In this document: piece after piece, positions 57,779 to 64,000 of the stretch
Numbering within the stretch: position 1 is the stretch's first letter
Layout: each line of letters starts with the position of its first letter
Source: Streptomyces litmocidini
GTDB taxonomy: Bacteria > Actinomycetota > Actinomycetes > Streptomycetales > Streptomycetaceae
Direction: 5' to 3'
Length of the DNA: 64,000 nucleotides
Assembly (NCBI RefSeq): GCF_014649755.1
Contig: NZ_BMTQ01000009.1
Span: 1 to 64,000 of the forward strand
Translations under genes and position numbers: made by a program
The notes under the pieces: model-generated
The model's input: the letters and a program-made list of their open reading frames with translations, nothing else
Database searches by the model: none
What the model was told of the DNA's origin: nothing

Positions 57779-59530
57779 CTACTCCTCGGTGGGGCCGAGG
57801 TCGGGCGCGTCGCGGAAGTCGACGGTACGGCTCCGGGGGCCGGCGTGGAGTTCCAGGACGACGATCTCGTTCGTGCCGGCACGCAGGACCGGAGCCGGGA
57901 CGTACAGCGACTTCTGGGGGCCGCGGGACCAGTAGCGGCCGAGCGGGAAGCCGTTGACCCAGGCGTTGCCCTTGGTCCAGCCGTCGAGGTGCAGGAAGGT
58001 GTCGGCCGCCTCGGTGACCTCGAAGGCGCCCCGGTGGAAGGCCGGGCCCACGGGAGTCGTCGTGGTCGTCGTGAAGGGCACGTCCTCCAGTGCGGTGAGC
58101 GGAAGCGGCCGGTTCGTCCAGGCCGTCGGCTCGACGCCGTCGATGAGGACCTCGCCGAGCAGGCCCTTGCGGTCGTGGATGCCCTCTCCGTAGTTCACCC
58201 GGCCCTGGTTCTCCACCAGGATCGAGAGCACGCTGCCGGCCCGGGGAACGGTGAAGGCCAGGGCGTGCTCGTGGTTCTCGCGTTCCAGGACGCCCGCCGG
58301 CTGCCCGTCGACGAAGACCTGGGCGCGGTCGCGGACGTGCTCGATCTCCAGCAGCACGGGACCGCGCAGGGGCAGGACGGTCTCGTACAGGACGAAGCCG
58401 AAGTCCTGCTCCAGCTCCTCCATGGTCAGCGGCCGTCGGGAGTCGATCCGCGGCGCCAGCCCGGCCGCACTCGGCAGGAGCTCGGCGCTCTCCGTCAACG
58501 CGACCGCCGGGACGGCGAGTTTGGCGCCGGGGGAGGGGACGGGGCCGTCCGGCACGGGCGCGTACTTGGCGATGGTGTCGCGGAAGGCGGTGTACTTCTC
58601 CGTCGGGTCCCCGGCCTCGTCGAGCGGGGCGTCGTAGTCGTACGACGTCACGGTGGGCCGGTAGGTGTGCTTGTCGTTGGCGCCGTTGGTGAAGCCGAAG
58701 TTGGTGCCGCCGTGGAACATGTAGAAGTTGACCGAGGCGCCGGTGGCGAGGAGCTCGTCGAGCTCGCGGGCGGCGTGCTCGGGGTCGCGGACCACGTGGC
58801 GCGCGCCCCACCGGTCGAACCAGCCGATCCAGAACTCCGTCGTCATCAGCGGCCCCTCGGGGCGCTGCGCGCGCAGGGCGGTCAGGTGTTCGGCCGAGCG
58901 GCTGCCGAAGTTGGCGGTGGCGAGGGCGCCGGGCAGGGCGCCCCGCTCCAGGTCGACCGGCTGGTCGCAGGTGAAGAGGGGGACGTCGACCCCGCGGGCG
59001 CGCAGCGAGCCGGCGATGTGCTCCAGATAGGCGGTGTCGTCGCCGTAGGCCCCGTACTCGTTCTCCACCTGCACGGCCAGGACCGGACCGCCCTGTGAGG
59101 CGAGGTACGGCCGGAGGGGGGTGAGCAGGCGGTCGAAGAAGTCGTCCACCGCCGCCAGGAACCGGGGGTCGCGGGAGCGCAGCCGGATGTCCGGTTCGGT
59201 GAGCAGCCACGAGGGCAGGCCGCCGCCCTCCCACTCCGCGCAGATGTACGGGCCGGGCCGCAGCAGGACGTGCAGTCCTTCGGCGGCGGCGAGGTCGAGG
59301 AAGCGGGGCAGGTCGAGTCCGCCGTCCATCACGAAGCGGTCGGGACGCGGCTGGTGCAGGTTCCAGGGGACGTAGGTCTCGACGGTGTTGAGGCCCATGA
59401 GCCGGGCCTTGCGGAGCCGGTCCTGCCACTGCTCGGGGTGGACCCGGAAGTAGTGCAGCCCGCCGGACAGGAAGCGGAAGGGCCGGCCGTCGAGGAGGAA
59501 TCCGGCCTTGTCTATCTGGAGATCGGGCAT
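57779..59530 (-). CDS. Glycoside hydrolase family 35 beta-galactosidase
   Basis: 583 residues. The TIM barrel begins GGLHYFRVHPEQWQDRLRKA and contains the GH35 PROSITE-like RPGPYICAEWEGGGLPSWL. The acid/base Glu is in AVQVENEYGAYG (about 153-164), the nucleophile Glu in GPLMTTEFWIGWFDRWG (about 225-241). C-terminal jelly-roll domains follow. No signal peptide, so it cleaves beta-galactosides inside the cell after uptake. The released galactose can enter the oxidative pathway encoded upstream. A LacI-type operator lies 57 bases upstream. Confidence 0.94.
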   Translation of the reverse strand: MPDLQIDKAGFLLDGRPFRFLSGGLHYFRVHPEQWQDRLRKARLMGLNTVETYVPWNLHQPRPDRFVMDGGLDLPRFLDLAAAEGLHVLLRPGPYICAEWEGGGLPSWLLTEPDIRLRSRDPRFLAAVDDFFDRLLTPLRPYLASQGGPVLAVQVENEYGAYGDDTAYLEHIAGSLRARGVDVPLFTCDQPVDLERGALPGALATANFGSRSAEHLTALRAQRPEGPLMTTEFWIGWFDRWGARHVVRDPEHAARELDELLATGASVNFYMFHGGTNFGFTNGANDKHTYRPTVTSYDYDAPLDEAGDPTEKYTAFRDTIAKYAPVPDGPVPSPGAKLAVPAVALTESAELLPSAAGLAPRIDSRRPLTMEELEQDFGFVLYETVLPLRGPVLLEIEHVRDRAQVFVDGQPAGVLERENHEHALAFTVPRAGSVLSILVENQGRVNYGEGIHDRKGLLGEVLIDGVEPTAWTNRPLPLTALEDVPFTTTTTTPVGPAFHRGAFEVTEAADTFLHLDGWTKGNAWVNGFPLGRYWSRGPQKSLYVPAPVLRAGTNEIVVLELHAGPRSRTVDFRDAPDLGPTEE

Positions 59531-59586
59531 GCGCTGTGTGCTCCTGTAGGTGAAGGGTCGTGCGGGGCCGAGAAGCCACTCCAGTA

Positions 59587-59600
59587 TGTTTACGCAAACA
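59587..59600. promoter_or_regulatory. LacI-type operator at the beta-galactosidase promoter
   Basis: TGTTTACGCAAACA, a near-perfect palindrome with central CG, in the 5' region of the minus-strand beta-galactosidase gene. TTGCCA (complement of 59610-59615) and TAAACA at 17-base spacing could be the promoter it blocks. Confidence 0.8.
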
Positions 59601-59632
59601 CAAAGGGTGTGGCAAGCCCTTTCGGCAAGCGT

Positions 59633-59667
59633 GCGGGGGCGGAACCGCGATGCGGCTCCGCCCCCGC
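59633..59667. terminator. Terminator of the second sugar importer operon
   Basis: A 16-bp stem with one mismatch (59633-59648 with 59652-59667) and a 3-nt loop, 11 bases after the minus-strand binding-protein stop. Confidence 0.82.
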
Positions 59668-59677
59668 GTCGCGTGGG

Positions 59678-61018
59678 TCACTTGTTGACGGTGAAGCCCT
59701 GGTCCTTGCCGTACTTGACGCTGGCGTCCTGCCAGGCCTTCAGGCCGTCGGAGAGCTTCGTCGGGGAGACGTAGGCCTTGCCGACGGTGTCGTTGAAGAT
59801 CGAGTTCGCGTAGACCTGGAAGGGCAGGTAGGACCAGTCGGCGCCGACGTCGCGGGCGGACTCGGCGAAGATCTGGTTGGCCTGCTGGCCGCCGAAGTAC
59901 GGGAACTCGGTGTCGAGGAACGCCTTCGACTCCAGGTCCGCGCGGGTCGCGGGGAAGGCCCCCGCGGCGACGCGGGCGCTCGCGCCGGCTCCTGTGGTGG
60001 CGTACTCGGTGAAGGCGTAGGCGAGCTCCTTGTTCTTGGCGGCCTTCGGGACGGCGAGGGAGCTGCCGCCGTTCTCGGCGCTGACCTTGTCGCCCTTCGC
60101 CCACTGCGGGAGCGGGGCGACGCGCCAGTCGCCGGAGGCGGAGGCGACGCCCGAGGTGAAGTTGGCGGGCATCCAGGCGCCGATGGAGAGGGTGGCGATG
60201 GAGCCGTCGGCCAGCCCCTTGTACCAGGCGTCGCTCCAGGAGCTGACGGGCGCGACGAGCTTCTCGTCGAGGAGCTTCTGCCAGGTGGCGGCGTACTTCT
60301 GGGTGCCCTCGTCGCCGAAGTCGATGGTGACGTCGGTGCCGTCGCTCTGGTAGGGGCGGCCGCCGGCCTGCCAGATCATGCTGGTGGTGGCCCCGGCGTC
60401 GCCGGTGTCGTTGGTGATGAAGATCTTGGGGTCGGCCTTGTGCAGGGCGCGGGCGGCCTCCACGTACTCGTCCCAGGTGGTCGGCACCTTGATGCCGTGC
60501 TTGTCGAACACCTTCTTGTTGTAGAAGAGCGCCATCGGGCCGGAGTCCATCGGCAGCGCGTAGATCGCCTTGTCCTCGGTGACCGCGTTCCAGGGGCCGC
60601 CGGTGAAGCTGGTGCCGTACTTCTGCGCGCCGTAGGGGGAGAGGTCCGCGACGGCCTTGCCGATGGTGAACTGGCCGAGGGCGTAGTACTCGATCTGGGC
60701 GACGTCTGGGGCGCCGGAACCGGCGGCTATCGCGTTCTGCAGGGCGGTGTACTGCTTGTCGCCGGTGCCGGCGTTGACCAGCTCGACGTCGACCTTGGGG
60801 TACTTCTTCTCGAAGTCCTCCGCGACCTTCTTGAGCGTGGGTTCCCAGGCCCACACGGTGATCTTGCCGCCCTTCTCCAACGCGGCGTCGACGTCCTTCG
60901 GACCGCTGTCGCCGGCCCCCGTGTCCGAGGCGTCGGAGCCGCAGGCGGTGGCGGTCAGCGTGAGCGTGGCGACAGCGGCGATCGCGCCGAGCAGTCTGCG
61001 GGTGGTGTGGATGCGCAT
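59678..61018 (-). CDS. Sugar ABC importer binding lipoprotein (family 1, MalE-like)
   Basis: 446 residues with a lipoprotein signal (lipobox ATAC, about residues 23-26). The family-1 solute-binding fold is shown by KITVWAWEPTLKKVAEDFEK, APDVAQIEYYALGQF, MALFYNKKVFDKHGIKVPTT (the family hallmark) and PQWAKGDKVSAENGGSSLAV. It likely binds an oligosaccharide or beta-galactoside that the neighbouring beta-galactosidase then splits. It is the last gene of a three-gene minus-strand operon; there is a 97-base gap after the permease. Confidence 0.93.
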   Translation of the reverse strand: MRIHTTRRLLGAIAAVATLTLTATACGSDASDTGAGDSGPKDVDAALEKGGKITVWAWEPTLKKVAEDFEKKYPKVDVELVNAGTGDKQYTALQNAIAAGSGAPDVAQIEYYALGQFTIGKAVADLSPYGAQKYGTSFTGGPWNAVTEDKAIYALPMDSGPMALFYNKKVFDKHGIKVPTTWDEYVEAARALHKADPKIFITNDTGDAGATTSMIWQAGGRPYQSDGTDVTIDFGDEGTQKYAATWQKLLDEKLVAPVSSWSDAWYKGLADGSIATLSIGAWMPANFTSGVASASGDWRVAPLPQWAKGDKVSAENGGSSLAVPKAAKNKELAYAFTEYATTGAGASARVAAGAFPATRADLESKAFLDTEFPYFGGQQANQIFAESARDVGADWSYLPFQVYANSIFNDTVGKAYVSPTKLSDGLKAWQDASVKYGKDQGFTVNK

Positions 61019-61115
61019 GGGAGGTGCTCCTGGTCGAGGGTGCGGGTGGGAGGAACTTCCGGGAGAAGGGTGGATCGGGACGGTGCGGTCGTCGCCCGGC
61101 GCTTTCGGCGGCCGG

Positions 61116-62075
61116 TCATTCCTTGACGCTGCCGGCGGCCAGGCCGGACTGCCAGTACCGCTGGAGGAGGAGGAAGACGGCCACGATCGGGACGATCGTG
61201 AGCAGGGAGCCGGTGATGATGAGGTCGAAGACGGCCTCGCCGCCGGCGGTCTGGGCCTGGGCGTTCCAGGCGTTGAGCCCGAGGGTCAGCGGGTACCAGT
61301 CGGGGTCCTTGATCATGATCAGCGGCAGGAAGTAGTTGTTCCAGGTCGCGACCATGGAGAACAGCAGGACGGTGACGATGCCCGGAGTGAGCAGGGGCAG
61401 GGCGATGGTGAAGAAGGTGCGCAGCTCGCCGGAGCCGTCGATGCGGGCGGCCTCCAGGAGTTCGGTGGGGACGGCCTCGGCGGCGAAGACCCACATGAGG
61501 TAGAGGCCGAAGGGGGAGATCAGGGAGGGGATGATGACGGCCCAGGGGGTGTTGGTCAGTCCCATGGAGCTGAACATCAGGAAGGTGGGGACGGCGAGCG
61601 CGGTGCCGGGCACGGCCACGGCGCCGATGACGACCGCGAAGACGGCCTTGCGGCCGGGGAACTCGTACTTGGCCAGGGCGTAGCCGCCCAGGACGGCGAG
61701 GACCGTGGCGCCGCCCGCGCCGGCGGCGACGTACAGCAGGGTGTTGAGGAGCCAGCGGACGAAGACGCCGTCGTCGTAGGTGAGGGTGCGGCCGATGTTG
61801 TCCCAGAAGTGGGTGTCGTCGGCGAACCACAGGCCGAAGGAGTCGAGCAGGCCCTTCTGGTCCTTGGTGGCGTTGATGAGCAGCCAGGCCAGCGGGAGCA
61901 GGGTGTAGACGAGGACCAGGCCGGTGACGAGCGTCATCGGGACGCTGGGGCGGGGGTTCAGGGGGGTGTGCGGGTGCCGCTTGCGGCGCCGGGGCGCGGC
62001 GGGCGTGACGGCCGTGGCCGGCCGGCCGGCCACGGCGGCTTCGGTGTCCGCCGTCATGGTCAGGGAGGTGGTCAT
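61116..62075 (-). CDS. Sugar ABC importer permease, MalG type
   Basis: 319 residues, six spans after a basic N-terminal tail. PRPSVPMTLVTGLVLVYTLL starts span 1, and the EAA loop AAEAVPTELLEAARIDGSGE is characteristic of MalG-type permeases. It pairs with the MalF-type protein encoded four bases upstream. No ATPase gene is in the operon, as is usual in Streptomyces, where the shared MsiK ATPase serves such importers (established knowledge). Confidence 0.93.
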   Translation of the reverse strand: MTTSLTMTADTEAAVAGRPATAVTPAAPRRRKRHPHTPLNPRPSVPMTLVTGLVLVYTLLPLAWLLINATKDQKGLLDSFGLWFADDTHFWDNIGRTLTYDDGVFVRWLLNTLLYVAAGAGGATVLAVLGGYALAKYEFPGRKAVFAVVIGAVAVPGTALAVPTFLMFSSMGLTNTPWAVIIPSLISPFGLYLMWVFAAEAVPTELLEAARIDGSGELRTFFTIALPLLTPGIVTVLLFSMVATWNNYFLPLIMIKDPDWYPLTLGLNAWNAQAQTAGGEAVFDLIITGSLLTIVPIVAVFLLLQRYWQSGLAAGSVKE

Positions 62076-62079
62076 CGGC

Positions 62080-63006
62080 TCAGCCCTTCCGCATGCCGCG
62101 CAGCTGGACCGCGTAGGCGATGATCGCGGTGATGACGCCCATCACGATCGCCACGGTCGCCGCGTAGTTGTGCTGCTGGCCCGAGAAGGACAGCGAGTAG
62201 GTGTAGAGGTTGGGGGTGAAGTCGCTGGTGATGGCGTTGGGTGCGAGCTTCTGCAGGATGCTGGGCTCGTTGAAGAGCTGGAAGCTGCCGATGATCGAGA
62301 AGATCGTGGCGATGACCAGCGCGCTGCGGATGGCCGGGAGCTTGACCGAGCGCACCACCCGCCACTCGCCGGCGCCGTCGATGGCCGCGGCCTCGTAGAG
62401 CGAGCGGGGCACGACCTTGAGCGCGGAGTAGAAGATCAGCATGTTGTAGCCGACGAACTCCCAGGTGACGATGTTGCCGATGGAGGCCAGCACCAGGGAC
62501 GGCGAGAGCGGATCGGGCAGCGAGGTCCCGAAGGCGTCGTTGACGTTCCCGACCAGGCCGAACTGCGTGCCGTACATGAAGCCCCAGATCAGGCCGGCGA
62601 CGACGGCGGGCACGGCGTACGGCAGGAAGATCGCGACCCTGAAGAAGGTCTTGCCGTAGAGCCGGCCGCTGTCGATGGCCAGGGCGGCGAGGAGGGCGAT
62701 GCCGAGCATGACCGGCACCTGGACCAGCAGGAAGAGCCCGACGCGGAGCAGTCCGTCCCAGAAGCGGGGGTCGGAGAGCGCCTCACCGTAGTTGTCGAGG
62801 CCGACGAACACGGTCCCGCCGACGAGCCGGTCCTGGAACAGGCTCAGGTAGAGGGCGTAACCGATCGGCGCGAGGAACACGAGACCGAAGACCCCGACGA
62901 ACGGGCCGGCGAAACCCCATCCCACCCAGGCCTCCTTCCGGAGGCGGAAACGGGATCCGCGGCGGGGCGGTGGCACCGCCCGTGCTGACGTCGACAGGAG
63001 CGTCAT
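62080..63006 (-). CDS. Sugar ABC importer permease, MalF type
   Basis: 308 residues with six membrane spans. GFAGPFVGVFGLVFLAPIGY is the first, and VPRSLYEAAAIDGAGEWRVV the EAA loop. It is the first gene of the operon and divergent from the LacI gene, with the operator at 63112-63125 between them. ATG 63006 follows CAGGAGCG. It forms the channel with the MalG-type partner. Confidence 0.93.
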   Translation of the reverse strand: MTLLSTSARAVPPPRRGSRFRLRKEAWVGWGFAGPFVGVFGLVFLAPIGYALYLSLFQDRLVGGTVFVGLDNYGEALSDPRFWDGLLRVGLFLLVQVPVMLGIALLAALAIDSGRLYGKTFFRVAIFLPYAVPAVVAGLIWGFMYGTQFGLVGNVNDAFGTSLPDPLSPSLVLASIGNIVTWEFVGYNMLIFYSALKVVPRSLYEAAAIDGAGEWRVVRSVKLPAIRSALVIATIFSIIGSFQLFNEPSILQKLAPNAITSDFTPNLYTYSLSFSGQQHNYAATVAIVMGVITAIIAYAVQLRGMRKG

Positions 63007-63111
63007 GGCTTGGTCCTAGCGTCGGTGACCGACCGGTCGGGAGACGGGGAGCGAGGTGAAAGGGGCCTGAGGCCGAGAATCGACCCTGTGCGAAGGCTGG
63101 CCGATGCGAAA

Positions 63112-63125
63112 TGTTTACGCAATCA
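63112..63125. promoter_or_regulatory. LacI-type operator between lacI and the importer operon
   Basis: TGTTTACGCAATCA, one mismatch from the site at the beta-galactosidase gene. It lies between the divergent lacI-type and MalF-type genes and can control both. Confidence 0.78.
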
Positions 63126-63197
63126 TCGGTAAGGTGATGGTGACATTCCCGCTGGGGGGCGTCAAGCACGAACTGGCAGCGAATGGGAGGGAATCGG

Positions 63198-64000
63198 GTG
63201 ACCGAGCAGAACGCGACCGGCCGGTCGGTGGCCGTGAACGACGGCCGACGGGGAGCGAGGGGCAGGCCGCGCCGTGTCTCCATGGCGGACGTCGCCCAAC
63301 GGGCAGGGGTCTCCTCGCAGACGGTGTCCCGCGTGTCCAATGGGGACGCGGCCGTCGTCGAGGCGACGCGCAAGAAGGTCCTCGACGCGATGAAGGAGCT
63401 GGGATACCGCCCCAACAGCGCGGCTCGCGCCCTCAAGCGGGGGGACTTTCGAGCCATAGGCGTCATCATCAGGGGGCTCACCAGCACCGGCAACGTCCGG
63501 ACCCTGGACGCCGTCGCCAGCTCGGCGTCCCGCGCCGGCTACGCGGTCACCCTCATCCCGCTCGACGCCCCCACGCAGGACAACGTCAAGGGGGCCTTCA
63601 CCCGCCTCGACGAGCTGGCCGTCGACGCCGTCGTGCTGATCATGGAGGTGCACCTGCTCGACGCCGCCGCCCTCACCCTGCCGCCGCACGTCAAGGCGGT
63701 CGTGGTGGACTCGGACGCCACGGGGCGCTTCCCGGTGGTGGACACGGACCAGCGGCAGGGCGCCCGCTCCGCGGTGCGGCACCTGCTCGACCTCGGCCAC
63801 TCCACGGTGTGGCACGTCGCGGGGCCCGAGGAGTCCTTCGCCGCGGGCCGTCGTGCCGAGGCGTGGGAGGCGGCGCTGCGCGAGGAGGGGCGCACGGTGC
63901 CTCCCGTGCTGCACGGCGACTGGACCCCCGAGTCGGGTTACGAGGCGGGTCTCAGGCTCGCCGACGAGGATTCCTGCACGGCGGTCTTCGTGGCCAACGA
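63198..64000 (+). CDS. LacI-family transcriptional repressor (truncated by window end)
   Basis: At least 267 residues are visible. The N-terminal LacI HTH is VSMADVAQRAGVSSQTVSRV (about residues 22-41), with the hinge helix PNSAARALKRG (minor-groove leucine), followed by a periplasmic-binding-like effector domain (AIGVIIRGLTSTGNV, AVVVDSDATGRFPVVDTDQR, HSTVWHVAGPEESFAAGRRA). The C-terminus lies beyond the window. GTG 63198 has GGGAGGG about six bases upstream. The effector is probably galactose, allolactose or a related sugar. Confidence 0.93.
   Translation, partial: MTEQNATGRSVAVNDGRRGARGRPRRVSMADVAQRAGVSSQTVSRVSNGDAAVVEATRKKVLDAMKELGYRPNSAARALKRGDFRAIGVIIRGLTSTGNVRTLDAVASSASRAGYAVTLIPLDAPTQDNVKGAFTRLDELAVDAVVLIMEVHLLDAAALTLPPHVKAVVVDSDATGRFPVVDTDQRQGARSAVRHLLDLGHSTVWHVAGPEESFAAGRRAEAWEAALREEGRTVPPVLHGDWTPESGYEAGLRLADEDSCTAVFVAN

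Noticed and set aside
55950-60854. A 1634-codon open frame on the minus strand
   Set aside because: It runs antisense through the importer ATPase and permease genes and out of frame through the GH35 and binding-protein genes. The translation is Arg/Pro/Gly/Ala-rich shadow sequence of high-GC genes.
1-64000. CRISPR arrays, tRNA or rRNA genes, prophage
   Set aside because: No regularly spaced repeats with unique spacers, no cloverleaf or rRNA sequences and no phage structural or integrase genes were found by eye; a dedicated tRNA scan would be decisive.

Overview
The window is a high-GC chromosomal segment from a filamentous actinomycete, most likely Streptomyces or a close relative. The evidence is third-position GC bias in every real gene, GTG starts with strong GGAGG ribosome binding sites, and typical streptomycete families: a SigB/SigF-type sigma factor, DUF3040, DUF5709, DUF6328, F420-dependent oxidoreductases, baeRF release-factor-like proteins, and Tat-exported enzymes. 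I saw no rRNA, tRNA, CRISPR array, origin or attachment site.

Positions 1-26,450 form a stress and housekeeping-accessory region. It has a MerR-like/cold-shock pair with a structured leader, a divergent TetR/glyoxalase pair with a palindromic operator, and an IS5-type element with an apparent programmed -1 frameshift and a lost right end. Next come an alternative sigma factor with small membrane proteins, a DJ-1/PfpI protein, a CBS protein, and a four-gene redox cluster (carboxylate-amine ligase, HemK-like methyltransferase, CDGSH Fe-S protein, iron-containing redox enzyme). After these come a relic of a uracil-DNA glycosylase (UdgX) tail, an SRPBCC protein with a repeat tail, a frameshifted FAD-Rieske oxidoreductase, a CYP152-type peroxygenase P450, a polysaccharide deacetylase, an AhpD-like protein and a pirin.

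Positions 26,450-28,050 are an insertion-sequence graveyard holding remnants of IS701, IS630 and IS5 transposases, all on the minus strand.

Positions 29,000-48,170 are the most unusual part. Five agmatine/peptidyl-arginine deiminase-family enzymes (four with Tat signals, one cytosolic) lie among two near-duplicate TetR regulators, a transmembrane Ser/Thr kinase, a fused urease gamma-beta subunit with an atypical urease alpha subunit, a complete peptide/opine-type ABC importer and an NCS1-type permease. Six promoters in this stretch share one palindrome (GACTGAA-NN-TTCAGTC). In each, the palindrome overlaps the -35 element and spacer of a TTGACT-N17/18 promoter. This points to one dedicated regulon. 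My inference is that guanidino compounds are deiminated to ureido compounds, some of which may be hydrolysed by the divergent urease. No urease accessory genes and no N-carbamoylputrescine amidase are present in the window.

Positions 48,171-64,000 are a galactoside utilisation island. Five minus-strand genes encode the enzyme types of an oxidative De Ley-Doudoroff-type galactose pathway (lactonase, dehydrogenase, dehydratase, kinase, aldolase). Divergent from them is an RbsB/A/C-type sugar importer, followed by a GH35 beta-galactosidase, a second (MalE/F/G-type) importer lacking its ATPase, and a LacI regulator cut by the window end. Four related 14-bp palindromes with a central CG (TGTTTRCGCAAACA-like) sit at the promoters of this island and probably bind the LacI protein.
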